Shown in pieces: positions 51,525 to 63,082 of a stretch of DNA of 64,000 nt (positions are counted from its first letter, which is position 1; each line of letters starts with the position of its first letter). A program made the position numbers and the translations under genes. The DNA comes from an uncultured Sphingomonadaceae bacterium. Its GTDB lineage: Bacteria > Pseudomonadota > Alphaproteobacteria > Sphingomonadales > Sphingomonadaceae. Below the pieces are notes generated by a model. The model was given only the letters and a program-made list of their open reading frames with translations, made no database searches and was not told the DNA's origin. The stretch spans positions 806,001 through 870,000 of the forward strand of contig CANMGU010000001.1 of NCBI GenBank assembly GCA_947497455.1, written 5' to 3'.

Positions 51525-52439
51525 ATGAAGTTAAGGGACCTGGAATATATTACTGCCATTGATCGGCACCTCAATTTCGGTAGGGCTGCGGAAGCCTGCA
51601 ATGTTTCTCAGCCAGCACTATCAGCGCAGGTTAAAAAGCTTGAAGAACGGCTGGGCGTGGAGATTTTTGCGCGCACCAATCAAAGGGTGATGGCGACAGA
51701 AGCAGGTCACCGGATTATCGAAACAGCCAGAGACATGCTGAAATCTGCGCGTCAGATTAGAGACTATGCGGCGGAGTATAGGGATCCCATATCTGTTCCA
51801 TTGAAAATCGGTATCTTCCCGACATTGGCACCTTTTATTGTTCCTTATGTGGCGGGAACCGTGAAAAACCTTAGCCAAGAAATGAAAATGATCTTCCGTG
51901 AGGCGCCGTCCAAACAGTTGATATCCGAGCTCGAAAACCGCCGCATCGATATAGCAATGGTCAGTGGTCCCGTGGACCATCCCTCAGCCAATTTCACACC
52001 GGTATTTCGGGAGGATTTGTTGCTGGCGGTTTGCAAAAACCATCGCCTGGCCAATCGAAACCGGATAGCGGCAGAAGAAATTCCGATCGAAGAACTGGTG
52101 CTGCTGGACGAGGATCACTGCCTGCGCGAGGATACTTTGCGACTGTGCAATAGCAAGAATGTCGGGATTGATATGCCCGAGGATCTGGCGGCCACAAGCC
52201 TGCTGACGGCAACGCATTATATCACCCAGGGATTTGGGTCGACGTTGGTCCCGGCGCTGGCGAGAAACTTTCTGGGTGCTGCCAATCCGGATGTGAACAT
52301 GGTGGCGATTGATGATCCGGGCTATAGTCGAACCATCGGTTTCCTGTCCCGGAAAGGATGTCCGCGCGAGCATATTCTTCTTGCATTATGTGACAAAATT
52401 CGTGCCGACCCACCTCCTGGAGTGGCGCCGGTCATGTAA
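51525..52439 (+). CDS. oxyR: LysR-family peroxide sensor OxyR
   Basis: 304 residues. The N-terminal LysR helix-turn-helix reads NFGRAAEACNVSQPALSAQV. The redox segment LLDEDHCLREDTLRLCNS places two Cys eight residues apart in the same context as E. coli OxyR Cys199 and Cys208 (GHCLRDQAMGFC), so disulfide switching by peroxide is expected. GGGAG precedes the ATG; a longer frame from 51480 lacks one. No ahpC, katG or other usual target is adjacent in this window. A hairpin follows the gene. Confidence 0.9.
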   Translation: MKLRDLEYITAIDRHLNFGRAAEACNVSQPALSAQVKKLEERLGVEIFARTNQRVMATEAGHRIIETARDMLKSARQIRDYAAEYRDPISVPLKIGIFPTLAPFIVPYVAGTVKNLSQEMKMIFREAPSKQLISELENRRIDIAMVSGPVDHPSANFTPVFREDLLLAVCKNHRLANRNRIAAEEIPIEELVLLDEDHCLREDTLRLCNSKNVGIDMPEDLAATSLLTATHYITQGFGSTLVPALARNFLGAANPDVNMVAIDDPGYSRTIGFLSRKGCPREHILLALCDKIRADPPPGVAPVM

Positions 52440-52480
52440 AATGACAGCCTGTCGGTGATTGCAAAAAACTGCTTTTTTCA

Positions 52481-52510
52481 GCCTGTCCGGTTTCCGGATG
52501 GGCCTTTCGT
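52481..52510 (+). terminator. Hairpin terminator after oxyR
   Basis: Stem GCCTGTCCGG (52481-52490)/CCGGATGGGC (52494-52503) with two wobble pairs and a TTT loop, followed by CTTTCGT. Moderate T-content. Confidence 0.55.
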
Positions 52511-52683
52511 ATTTATCATTCTAAATCATATACTTAGACGATAATATTTGCTTATGATAGTCATCAATAGCTTATATTATACAAGCTGAACTTCTCCCCA
52601 TATCACACCGCTCCAGAAGGTACGGCGCTCAGAACTTGCCGTGCCGCGGGATTGTTTTCCGCAAACAGGAAGGTGTAAGAAAA

Positions 52684-55600
52684 ATGACTAAATTCCCCCT
52701 TAGTTCGGCGCGCTCTGTGTCGACAAAGTTGCTTGTGGCGTCGTCCACAATTGCCATGCTGGCATCTGCGCAAGCCCATGCACAGCAGATCATTAATGAT
52801 GGCGACAATATCACTGTCACCAGTGCGGCGGATGGCGAGACCATCAGCGCAGCCGCTGGTGTCACCAGCACCGTTGACGGTGCCCCCGTTGTGGTCGTCA
52901 GCAATAATGACGTGACCCTGGATAATGCCGGAACCTTACGCACCACCGGTGTGACTCAGACGGTTCAGGTGAATGCCGGCACAACGGGTGCCACGATAAA
53001 CAATGCTGCGACCGGCGTGCTTGAAGCTGATTCGCGCGTTCTTAATTTCGATGGCACCGATGCGGTGCTGAACAATGACGGTATCATTCGGGGTACTGGC
53101 AGTCAGCGCAACGGAGCCGTTTATGGCAACCGGACATCAAACAATATCGCGATCAACAATAGTGCAACCGGATTGATTGACGCCGGTGTGGAAGGTGCTG
53201 GAATCGCAATTGAAGTTGGCGGCGGTGGCGCTCCCCGCGGCGGTTCCATAGTCAATGTCGGTACGGTTCAAGGGCGAGGACAGGCGGCGCCAACAGGCGG
53301 TACAGCCGGTGATGGCCTGCGGTTTTTTGGACCCGGATTGGCTCCTGCCTATGTCTATAATGGCAACATTACCAATAGCGGCACGATCGCATCCGAATCG
53401 ACACAAGGCACCGTTGCCGGTATTCGCTTCGCCAACCGGATTGGATTTCAGGGCGTCCTAGAAAATCAGGCCGGGGGCACCATCTCTGGCGCACAAAACG
53501 GCCTGTATTTCGGCAATGACGCTGACCATAGCGGCGGTGTGGTCAACAATGCAGGAACAATCTCTTCCGACAGCCGCGCGTTGAACATTGACGGCACTGG
53601 CCTGGTCATCAACAATACGGGTTCTATTCTAGGCACCGGTAATCAGCGCAATGGTACGGTCTATGCGGATAGCACTGCGCAAGACTTCGTCCTCAACAAT
53701 GACGGTACAATCGATGCAGGCGCAGCCAATCAAGGCGCTGGCTTCTCAGTTGAACTCAGCGAGGCAGGTAATGCCTTCGCGATCAATAACACCGGCACCG
53801 TGCAAGGTCGCGGGCAGGCATCTGCTGGTGCAGCTGCCGCCGGTGACGGTCTACGTTTTGAGCGTGCACGTAACGCAGGTGTGCTCGACGGTTCGACAAC
53901 TGGACTCTTTACCGGTGAAATTGTGAACTCTGGTCTTATCGACTCCGAAAGTACGCAGGGTACCGCTGCCGGTATCCGTTTTGTGAACGGAGTGTCCTTC
54001 TCAGGCACCATCGACAACCAGGCTGGAGGTACCATCTCTGGCGCGCAAAATGGGCTGTATTTCGGTAATGCGACCCCAGCGGGTGGCGGCGATTTCAACG
54101 GCGCAGTTGTCAACAACGCAGGTGTTATTTCTTCTGACAGCCGGGCACTGAATATTGATGGCGCCGGCTTGGTTATCAACAACTTCGCTGATGGACAGAT
54201 TATTGGCACCAACAATCAGCGCAATGGTACCGTCTACGCCGACAGCACCGCGCAGGATTTCACATTGAACAATGATGGCGTCATTGATGCCGGTTCCAGT
54301 AATCAGGGTGCAGGTTTTTCGGTCGAATTGAGCGAGGCAGGTAATGCTTTCACGATCAACAACACTGGCACTGTGCAAGGCCGCGGCAATGCGGGTGCTG
54401 GTCTTGCGACCGCAGGCGACGGACTGCGTTTTGAGCGCACGCGCAATGCGGGTGTGCTGGATGGTACGTCAACGGGTCTGTTTACGGGCAATATTACCAA
54501 TAGCGGGACCATCAACAGTGAAGCCGCCAATGGCACAGTCGGTGGCATCCGTTTTGTGAACGGTGTATCCTTCTCGGGTACCATCGAAAATCAGGCCGGT
54601 GGCACCATTTCTGGTGTGCAAAATGGCCTGTATTTCGGCAATGCGACGCCAACGGGCGGTGGTGACTTTAGCGGCGCTGTCGTCAACAACGCGGGCATCA
54701 TCTCGTCCGACAGCCGGGCACTGAATATTGATGGCAGCGGTCTGGTGATCAACAACCTTTCCGGCGGTCAAATTCTGGGCACAGGCAATCAGCGCAACGG
54801 TACCGTCTATGCAGACAGCACGGCACAAGATTTTATCCTAAACAATGACGGTATAATCGATGCTGGAGCGGCCAATGAAGGTGCTGGTTTCTCTGTAGAA
54901 CTCAGCGAAGCCGGCAATGCCTTCACGGTCAACAACACGGGCACCGTGCAAGGTCGTGGTCAGGCATCTGCCGGTGCAGCCGCTGCTGGTGACGGCCTGC
55001 GTTTTGAACGCGCACGGGTTGCGGGACTGCTTGACGGTTCAACAACTGGACTCTTTACCGGTGATATTGTGAACTCCGGCGTGATTAACGCCGAAAGCAC
55101 GCAAGGCACAGCGGCCGGTATCCGCTTTGTGAACGGCGTATCTTTCTCCGGCACCATCGACAACCAAGCAGGTGGTACCATCTCCGGTGCGCAAAATGGC
55201 CTGTATTTTGGCAATGCGACGCCAGCAGGCGGTGGTGATTTCACCGGCGCTGTTGTCAACAATGCGGGCATCATCTCGTCCGACAGCCGGGCACTGAATA
55301 TTGATGGCAGTGGTCTGGTCGTCAACAATACAGGCTCCATTCTGGCCACAGGTAATCAGCGTAACGGCACTGTCTATGCAGATAGCACTGCGCAGGATTT
55401 TGTTCTGAACAATGATGGTTTGATCGACGCGGTCTCGGGCAACCAGGGCGCGGGTTTCTCCGTAGAACTCTCTGCTGCTGGAAACGCGTTCGAGATTGAC
55501 AATAGTGGGACTATTCAGGGTCGCGGCACGGCCGCTGCCGGTTTGGCTGCGGCAGGTGATGGCCTTCGTTTTGAACGGGCGCGTAATGCGGGCGTTCTGG

Positions 55601-57828
55601 ACGGTACATCAACGGGACTATTCACCGGTAACATCACCAATAGCGGTCTGATCGACAGTGAAGGTGACAGCGGAACGACCGCTGGTATCCGCTTTGTGAA
55701 TGGTGTCAGCTTTAATGGTACCATTACAAATGCCGCTGGTGCGACTATTTCAGGCGTTCAAAACGGACTATATTTTGGCAATGCTACACCGGCAGGTGGT
55801 GGTGATTTCACCGGTGCTGTCGTCAACAACGCCGGAACCATCTCGTCAGGAAGCCGCGCGCTGAATATTGATGGCACTGGATTGGTGGTCAACAATAGCG
55901 GTACCATCATCGGTACCGGAGCGCAGCGTAACGGCACGGTCTATGCCGACGGTACGGCCAACAATTTTGCGTTGAACAACAGCGGTACGATTGATGCCGG
56001 CGTGGCCGGCTCCGGTGTGTCTTTCCAGCTTGGAACAGCGGATGGTGACGTGCGCAGTTTTACGTTGATCAATGACGGTACGATCGCCGGTCGCGGCGAT
56101 GCGCAGCCTTCAGGAGCCTCTGCCGGACTGCGTCTGTTCAATGGTGCCGGGGCAGGAACCACGGTAACGGTGGCAGATGATATCGTGAATAACGGTGCTA
56201 TCTCCTCTGAAACCGGTCCTGCACTGCTCATTGAGAATATCGCCTTTACCGGGAGCTTCATCAATAACGGCAGCCTGACAGGCCCAGTTGCTGTTGATGC
56301 GTCGTCCGCGCTCTCTGGTTTGAACTTTGTTCAGAATGGCGGTGCAATCACTGGCGACTTCATTGGCTCGGCGCAAGCGGATAGCCTGTCCTTTGCCGGT
56401 GGAACCAGCGTTTTGGCCGGTGATATAAGCGGGAATGTTGCGGTTGATGTGACGGCACCAAGCACGGTGACGATTTCAGGCGTAAGAAGCCTGGAAGGCT
56501 CCCTTTCCGTTGACGGTACATTGGCCTTCGACTTGGGCGCTGACAGCCTTGCGGTAGATGGCGATACCAGCTTTGCTGCAGGTAGCGTCGTGAATATCTC
56601 CACCAATCAGACCTCTGCAGGGCTGTTACTGGATGCTCCGATCAATGTTCTTACCGAAACTGGTACGTTCACGGACAATGGCGTGACGGTGAATGTTATC
56701 GATGATGATTTCCTGATCGACTATCAGGTCGACCTGGGATCAATTACGGTAACACCAACTGCCGCAGAGCTTGGCAATGTGTCTGCTGATGCGAACATCT
56801 CGGGCTTTGGTTCTGCCATTACGTCGGCTGTATCCAACGGCCGCCTGTCGGATGCTGTATTTGACGGATTGAATGCTGCTTCCAGCACAGCGGAATTCGA
56901 GGCAACGGCTCTTACTCTTCTGCCCGCGATTAATGACGGCGTGGCCAGAGAGATTTTCGAGACCCAGCGTTTTGCCAGCAGCTTGCTGACGGATCGTTTG
57001 TCAGGTGATGAGACCGGTATCTGGGGTCAGATATTCTATCGCAACGCAGACCGCGATGCCGATAGTCTGAGCGCTCTGGGCTATGATGCCGATACCATCG
57101 GCTTCACTCTCGGTCTTGACAAGAGCATTGGAGAAACTGCCAAAGTGGGCGTATTGCTGAACTATGCTGACATCGACATTGATGCCAACGGTCTGGCCGG
57201 TGCACAAACTGATGTGAACAGCTATCAGATATCTGCTTATGCAGGCCTCGATTTCGGAGCGGCCTTCGTCAATGCAGAGCTGGGCTATTCTTTCAACGAT
57301 GTTGAAAGCAGCCGCACGGCTGTGGGTGTACTGATTACCAGTGAATCCGATGCAGATGGCGTGATCGCTAGCCTGTCGAGCGGTTATCGACTGGAGACCG
57401 GTAACTTCACCCTGACACCATCAGCAGGGCTGCGCTATGCTAGCCTGTCTCAGGACAGCTTCACCGAAACCGGCGGTCTGGGTCTGACCCTCGATATCGA
57501 TCGCTCAGAGTTCCTGGAAGCGACGGTGGGCTTGCAGCTGGCCGGCAAGGTTGATGAAACGAAAGACCTGTCGATCGTGCCATTCGCCAACATTGGCTAC
57601 AGCTATGACTTGATTGGCGATGGCGTGGGCGTGAACAGCAGCTTCAACGACGGACTGGACAGCTTCCAGTTAACAGCGGGAGAATCTTCTCAATCCCGCT
57701 TTGACCTGGGTGCTGGCCTCAACCTGATCAACAAGAGCGGGTTGAGTATCGGAGCCGAATATCGGGGACGTTTTGCATCCGATTACCAGTCCCATTCGGG
57801 CGGAATCAAGGTCCGCTTTGCGTTCTGA
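52684..57828 (+). CDS. Autotransporter with repeated beta-helix passenger
   Basis: 1714-residue type Va secreted surface protein. The signal peptide region (LLVASSTIAMLASAQAHAQ) is followed by a passenger of about 1400 residues rich in Gly, Asn, Thr and NNAG/NNDG turns, a beta-helix made of about six repeats of some 190 residues. Each has SRALNIDG, QRNGTVYADSTAQDF, AGDGLRFER and NGLYFGNATPAGGGDF. The C-terminal beta-domain (about the last 275 residues, from TGIWGQIFYRNADRDAD) ends KVRFAF with terminal Phe. It is likely an adhesin or biofilm protein; no enzymatic motif is seen. The start has a weak AAGGTG upstream and leaves out 16 residues of the longer frame. Confidence 0.88.
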   Translation: MTKFPLSSARSVSTKLLVASSTIAMLASAQAHAQQIINDGDNITVTSAADGETISAAAGVTSTVDGAPVVVVSNNDVTLDNAGTLRTTGVTQTVQVNAGTTGATINNAATGVLEADSRVLNFDGTDAVLNNDGIIRGTGSQRNGAVYGNRTSNNIAINNSATGLIDAGVEGAGIAIEVGGGGAPRGGSIVNVGTVQGRGQAAPTGGTAGDGLRFFGPGLAPAYVYNGNITNSGTIASESTQGTVAGIRFANRIGFQGVLENQAGGTISGAQNGLYFGNDADHSGGVVNNAGTISSDSRALNIDGTGLVINNTGSILGTGNQRNGTVYADSTAQDFVLNNDGTIDAGAANQGAGFSVELSEAGNAFAINNTGTVQGRGQASAGAAAAGDGLRFERARNAGVLDGSTTGLFTGEIVNSGLIDSESTQGTAAGIRFVNGVSFSGTIDNQAGGTISGAQNGLYFGNATPAGGGDFNGAVVNNAGVISSDSRALNIDGAGLVINNFADGQIIGTNNQRNGTVYADSTAQDFTLNNDGVIDAGSSNQGAGFSVELSEAGNAFTINNTGTVQGRGNAGAGLATAGDGLRFERTRNAGVLDGTSTGLFTGNITNSGTINSEAANGTVGGIRFVNGVSFSGTIENQAGGTISGVQNGLYFGNATPTGGGDFSGAVVNNAGIISSDSRALNIDGSGLVINNLSGGQILGTGNQRNGTVYADSTAQDFILNNDGIIDAGAANEGAGFSVELSEAGNAFTVNNTGTVQGRGQASAGAAAAGDGLRFERARVAGLLDGSTTGLFTGDIVNSGVINAESTQGTAAGIRFVNGVSFSGTIDNQAGGTISGAQNGLYFGNATPAGGGDFTGAVVNNAGIISSDSRALNIDGSGLVVNNTGSILATGNQRNGTVYADSTAQDFVLNNDGLIDAVSGNQGAGFSVELSAAGNAFEIDNSGTIQGRGTAAAGLAAAGDGLRFERARNAGVLDGTSTGLFTGNITNSGLIDSEGDSGTTAGIRFVNGVSFNGTITNAAGATISGVQNGLYFGNATPAGGGDFTGAVVNNAGTISSGSRALNIDGTGLVVNNSGTIIGTGAQRNGTVYADGTANNFALNNSGTIDAGVAGSGVSFQLGTADGDVRSFTLINDGTIAGRGDAQPSGASAGLRLFNGAGAGTTVTVADDIVNNGAISSETGPALLIENIAFTGSFINNGSLTGPVAVDASSALSGLNFVQNGGAITGDFIGSAQADSLSFAGGTSVLAGDISGNVAVDVTAPSTVTISGVRSLEGSLSVDGTLAFDLGADSLAVDGDTSFAAGSVVNISTNQTSAGLLLDAPINVLTETGTFTDNGVTVNVIDDDFLIDYQVDLGSITVTPTAAELGNVSADANISGFGSAITSAVSNGRLSDAVFDGLNAASSTAEFEATALTLLPAINDGVAREIFETQRFASSLLTDRLSGDETGIWGQIFYRNADRDADSLSALGYDADTIGFTLGLDKSIGETAKVGVLLNYADIDIDANGLAGAQTDVNSYQISAYAGLDFGAAFVNAELGYSFNDVESSRTAVGVLITSESDADGVIASLSSGYRLETGNFTLTPSAGLRYASLSQDSFTETGGLGLTLDIDRSEFLEATVGLQLAGKVDETKDLSIVPFANIGYSYDLIGDGVGVNSSFNDGLDSFQLTAGESSQSRFDLGAGLNLINKSGLSIGAEYRGRFASDYQSHSGGIKVRFAF
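53539..55818 (+). repeat. Four in-frame tandem repeats of 567-573 bp
   Basis: Units begin at the VVNNAG codons 53539, 54106, 54679 and 55252; a fifth, more divergent copy begins at 55819 and a degenerate one before 53539 (around 53000). Spacings are 567, 573, 573 and 567 bases; the 6-base difference is a two-residue insertion before GTGNQRN. By eye the units are nearly identical over long stretches of DNA, implying recent duplication or gene conversion. Confidence 0.85.
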
Positions 57829-57854
57829 GTAAAAAGCTGACCCTTTCGTCCGGG

Positions 57855-57890
57855 AAAGCCGGCTGGTGGGAACATCAGCCGGCTTTTTCT
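57855..57890 (+). terminator. Rho-independent terminator of the autotransporter gene
   Basis: Perfect 11-bp inverted repeat AAAGCCGGCTG (57855-57865)/CAGCCGGCTTT (57876-57886) with a 10-base loop and trailing TTC; T-rich end. Confidence 0.85.
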
Positions 57891-57932
57891 GTTCAGCTAA
57901 TTGCATTCAGAACTTGATATTTGCCGTTCCAA

Positions 57933-57958
57933 CGTCCGCTTTCGGGATAAAGCAGTCA
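57933..57958. repeat. REP-like palindrome copy 2
   Basis: CGTCCGCTTTCGGGATAAAG followed by CAGTCA. Left arm CGCTTT and right arm AAAGC(A/G)G pair; the right arm has decayed (CAGTC for CGGAC). Confidence 0.55.
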
Positions 57959-58017
57959 CTATAACCTTTTGACACGGCCAACTTTACATTTTGGTTCAAA
58001 GAGAAGAATAATGCCTT

Positions 58018-58326
58018 ATGAAAGATCAGATTAGTGCCAAAGGAAAATGCCCAAATTGCGCGCATCCAATATCATTCCTCTCCGCTGCCTTTAAGGGCCA
58101 TAAGACTATCGAAAAATGCAGGAAATGTGGTTTGAGTATCAAGAAGCAAAGGCTGCGCTTTTTCCCAATCGTAATAGCCGTCACGATTGTATTATTGATC
58201 GCTCCGGCGATGGGAATTGGCGGCCTGGCTCTGTGGTTGGTATTGTTGATATGTGTTGTATATGTCGCTTTAGACGCGAAGTATTTTTCTACTATCGAGC
58301 AAGCAGAAACTGAAATATTCGACTAA
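58018..58326 (+). CDS. Small zinc-ribbon membrane protein, hypothetical
   Basis: 102 residues. An N-terminal zinc-ribbon-like module has CPNC and CRKC separated by 19 residues, as in the cxxc_20_cxxc type of short proteins. Two membrane helices follow (FFPIVIAVTIVLLIAPAMGI and LALWLVLLICVVYVAL). No function is known. It is flanked by palindromic repeats on both sides. No strong ribosome binding site; the spacing of AGAAGAATAATGCCTT before the ATG is weak. Confidence 0.6.
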   Translation: MKDQISAKGKCPNCAHPISFLSAAFKGHKTIEKCRKCGLSIKKQRLRFFPIVIAVTIVLLIAPAMGIGGLALWLVLLICVVYVALDAKYFSTIEQAETEIFD

Positions 58327-58367
58327 CTAAATCCGTTCCATAGATTGGAGCCAGACGCGATTTCTAG

Positions 58368-58393
58368 TGTCCGCTTTCGGGATAGAACGGACA
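58368..58393. repeat. REP-like palindrome copy 3
   Basis: TGTCCGCTTTCGGGATAGAA followed by CGGACA. The outer arms TGTCCG and CGGACA pair perfectly. Confidence 0.6.
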
Positions 58394-58487
58394 GAACGCT
58401 GACATCCATGGCTACGGTTGGACTCAGGTGGGGAAAGGATTAGGAACGTGGTGCCCATCAAGCTGGTCACAACCGAAAGAGCAAAGA

Positions 58488-58922
58488 ATGGCGTTGGTAA
58501 CTCTGAAATATGCTCTAAAGCTTTCGTCTGCATATGGTTATCTAGCAGACGAGGACTTTGAAAAATCATACTCCTTGCTTTCTGAATATTATGAGATTTT
58601 GAGGGAAGAAAAAACTCAGCGCAGTCAGTTCTTCTTCTTAGACATGTTAATGTCCGAAACTTCTCTAAAAACCAATCGATTAGAACAATCTAGAGAAAAA
58701 GCGGTAAGCGCAAAACATAAGATTGAACGAAATTCTCGCCTCAATGACCAAGAAAAGCTGTATTTATCTGCATACTGCAATAGCTTACTCCGGGCGGGCG
58801 GTCATGAAGATGATGAACCAGATATCGACTATCGCAAGAGTGATTGGTCTCAAGTGAGGAAAAAATTCTTCAAACGCTTTCCACTGAAAATTCCTGGCAA
58901 AATTCCGGGTCTGAAATATTGA
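58488..58922 (+). CDS. Hypothetical protein, helical
   Basis: 144 residues, no family recognised. It is predicted mostly alpha-helical and charged (EKSYSLLSEYYEILREEKTQ; LEQSREKAVSAKHKIERNSR) with a short TPR-like feel, and ends in a basic tail FKRFPLKIPGKIPGLKY. No signal or membrane helix. It lies between REP-like repeats. The ATG at 58488 has only a weak AAGAG upstream. Confidence 0.45.
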   Translation: MALVTLKYALKLSSAYGYLADEDFEKSYSLLSEYYEILREEKTQRSQFFFLDMLMSETSLKTNRLEQSREKAVSAKHKIERNSRLNDQEKLYLSAYCNSLLRAGGHEDDEPDIDYRKSDWSQVRKKFFKRFPLKIPGKIPGLKY

Positions 58923-58952
58923 TCTTATCAAGCCGATTTGTGATCAACATAA

Positions 58953-58979
58953 TGTCCGCTTTCTGGGATAAAGCAGTCA
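58953..58979. repeat. REP-like palindrome copy 4
   Basis: TGTCCGCTTTCTGGGATAAA followed by GCAGTCA; one base longer in the loop than copy 2, with the same decayed right arm. Confidence 0.55.
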
Positions 58980-59014
58980 TTGCCGTTATGAGCGCAACAG
59001 CGGGTTGTCTCCGA

Positions 59015-59389
59015 TCATGATTTGCTCTGGCGCTTTTTCTTCGGCTTTCTTGCCCGTAGCGCCACATCAAGGGCCTTTTTCGCCCAATCCATGAAAACGT
59101 CAGGTTCATCATATAGTGCTTCGGGTAACTCGTAATAGGATGCCACGTCTTGTTTTCCGTTCTTTGTTTCGAAAACAAATGGTCTTTTATCTTCTTCTTA
59201 AAAATAGATCCTGTTGGTATCATCGACCTTCAGGTAGAGAGTCTCGCTTGCGACCAGGCCGAACATCAGATCACCATCAGGCAACCTAATGAAAACCCCA
59301 TCTACACCAAACATGCTCTTGGTCTTGATCGGACCAAGCGGCTCAAATAGCTCTTCCAAAAATGCTTTATATTCAGGACTGACGGGCAT
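59015..59389 (-). pseudogene. TfoX N-terminal-domain protein with in-frame stop
   Basis: A 125-codon frame read from ATG 59389 (GGGAG upstream) to TGA 59017-59015. Residues 1-63 (MPVSPEYKAFLEELFEPLGP, MFGVDGVFIR, YLKVDDTNRIYF) match the TfoX N-terminal domain. Codon 64 is TAA (59200-59198). In the same frame the downstream sequence continues the domain: RPFVFETKNGKQDVASYYEL, then PEALYDEPDVFMDWAKKALD and a basic tail KPKKKRQSKS. One A-to-T change of a Lys codon would restore the protein. Either a very young pseudogene or a sequencing error; TfoX-domain proteins are of uncertain function outside competence. Confidence 0.75.
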
Positions 59390-59815
59390 CGCATGCTCCC
59401 ATGTTTTGAATATGTGTGATCGCCCACTCGTACGACTATTCTCTGTAATAACACGCGAAGTGAATATGATCACCTGTCGATTTATGATCTGAATTTGACG
59501 CCCGAGAACATTATTTTCAACGAGTTTTCAGATCAGACGAACGTCCGCTATCGGGATATTGCGGTAAGTTGATGAAGCCCGTTGAACTCAGGGCTTGCTA
59601 CCACGGATGTGATTTCCCGATCTTCATAAGGCATCCGCCTTCAGTCAAAACGGTTGCCCGACTGTTGACGTTCATCCGAATCCCCGCTAAGGGCCGCGCT
59701 TCTGTTGCGGTGTGATCCGTCATACCCGCAGAAAACTTACATAGGCAAAACACTTTCGGCGATTGGGCCGTCAGAGTAACCCTAGTTTATCTAGATCCAA
59801 TAAGGTGAAGACTTT
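59390..59815. promoter_or_regulatory. Upstream region of the str (rpsL) operon
   Basis: 426 bases with no gene. A REP-like copy is at 59542-59566. TTGACG (59665-59670) with TAAGGG 17 bases later is a weak promoter candidate for rpsL. AAGGTGAAG near 59805 is the rpsL ribosome binding site. Confidence 0.35.
59542..59566. repeat. REP-like palindrome copy 5
   Basis: CGTCCGCTATCGGGATATTG followed by CGGTA; the right arm is short and diverged. Confidence 0.45.
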
Positions 59816-60187
59816 ATGCCAACGATTAATCAGCTCGTCCGTAAAGGGCGGGTGCCACAGAAGACGAAGTCCAAAGTGCCGGCCATGGAAGCCAACCCGC
59901 AGAAACGCGGCGTTTGTACCCGTGTCTACACAACGACTCCAAAGAAACCAAACTCCGCTCTGCGTAAGGTTGCCAAGGTTCGCCTGACCAACCAGCGTGA
60001 GGTCATCAGCTATATTCCCGGTGAAGGTCATAACCTTCAGGAGCATAGTGTTGTTCTCATTCGCGGCGGCCGTGTGCGCGACCTTCCCGGTGTGCGTTAC
60101 CATGTGCTGCGCGGTGTTCTAGATACGCAAGGCGTTAAGGACCGGAAGCAATCCCGTTCCAAATATGGCGCCAAGCGTCCTAAATAA
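59816..60187 (+). CDS. rpsL: 30S ribosomal protein S12
   Basis: 123 residues, full length. Starts [12 protein letters not shown], with the decoding-site motif [17 protein letters not shown] (containing the Lys that streptomycin-resistance mutations change) and the ending [10 protein letters not shown]. It acts in the small-subunit decoding centre. First gene of the str cluster, followed 24 bases later by rpsG. Confidence 0.99.
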   Translation: MPTINQLVRKGRVPQKTKSKVPAMEANPQKRGVCTRVYTTTPKKPNSALRKVAKVRLTNQREVISYIPGEGHNLQEHSVVLIRGGRVRDLPGVRYHVLRGVLDTQGVKDRKQSRSKYGAKRPK

Positions 60188-60211
60188 TCGGTTCAGTAGG
60201 AGTTATATAAT

Positions 60212-60682
60212 ATGGCACGTCGTCGTCGTCCCGAGAAACGGGTAATCCTTCCTGATCCAAAGTTTAAGGATCAGGTCCTTTCCAAATTCATGAACAACCT
60301 AATGCAGGATGGTAAGAAATCTGTTGCAGAACGTATCGTTTATGGCGCGCTGGATAGCGTAGAAGCCAAAGCGAAAAAAGATCCACTGCAGATGTTCCAT
60401 GATGCGCTCAACAACATCAAGCCGGGCATTGAAGTGCGCAGCCGCCGTGTTGGTGGTGCGACCTATCAGGTTCCGGTTGAAGTGCGTCCTGAGCGTGCAC
60501 AGGCTCTGGCCATCCGCTGGATGATCAGCGCCGCGCGTGCGCGTAGCGAGACCACAATGGCAGCGCGTCTGTCCGGTGAAATTCTTGATGCTTCTAATAA
60601 TCGCGGCAACGCGGTGAAGAAGCGTGAAGATTCGCACAAGATGGCTGAAGCCAACCGCGCATTTGCACATTACCGCTGGTAA
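60212..60682 (+). CDS. rpsG: 30S ribosomal protein S7
   Basis: 156 residues, the usual length. It begins [10 protein letters not shown], has [18 protein letters not shown] in the middle and ends [10 protein letters not shown]. It is a primary 16S rRNA binder for the 30S head and, in E. coli, represses its own operon. TAGGAG precedes the ATG. A hairpin separates it from fusA. Confidence 0.99.
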   Translation: MARRRRPEKRVILPDPKFKDQVLSKFMNNLMQDGKKSVAERIVYGALDSVEAKAKKDPLQMFHDALNNIKPGIEVRSRRVGGATYQVPVEVRPERAQALAIRWMISAARARSETTMAARLSGEILDASNNRGNAVKKREDSHKMAEANRAFAHYRW

Positions 60683-60694
60683 CATTATATAGAG

Positions 60695-60735
60695 GCGCGG
60701 GAGGTCGCAGATCTCTCTGTAAATCCCGCGCTTTT
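60695..60735 (+). terminator. Hairpin between rpsG and fusA
   Basis: GCGCGGGA (60695-60702)/TCCCGCGC (60724-60731) with a 21-base loop, then TTTT. Could be a partial terminator or attenuator, lowering fusA relative to rpsG, unless fusA has its own promoter in the following 100 bases. Confidence 0.55.
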
Positions 60736-60835
60736 CACATTGTTGTATTTGTAACCAATCAGGGCTGGTCATCGCTGGCCCCTTTCACTATATGGGCGGC
60801 GCTAATTGGGGCCCCTTAATTCTGGAGTAAAGACT

Positions 60836-62929
<2,094 letters not shown>

Positions 62930-63021
62930 TCGCCGCTTCTCTGAATACGAGTAACCGCGCTTACCTTTTGGTTCTGGGTCAAGAAAAAAGCCTAGAAGTT
63001 AAAAGGGTGTTGACAGATTTG

Positions 63022-63053
63022 GATAGTCTCGCCAAAGCGCGGCACAGACTATC
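63022..63053 (+). promoter_or_regulatory. Inverted repeat and promoter region before tuf
   Basis: TTGACA (63010-63015) is followed by an 8-bp perfect inverted repeat GATAGTCT (63022-63029)/AGACTATC (63046-63053) with a 16-base loop. AGAGGTAAG is the tuf ribosome binding site. The stem could form in the tuf leader or be a protein site. A good -10 box is not seen. Confidence 0.45.
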
Positions 63054-63082
63054 AAGACGATAGAAATTAGAGGTAAGAAAAA

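Noticed and set aside
53539..55818. CRISPR array as an explanation for the regular repeats
   Set aside because: The repeats are about 570 bp, in frame, and code for a beta-helix; no short repeat/spacer pattern exists.
58870..59223. 117-codon minus-strand frame near the TfoX gene
   Set aside because: It is an out-of-frame shadow; the correct continuation of TfoX is in the frame that contains the TAA.
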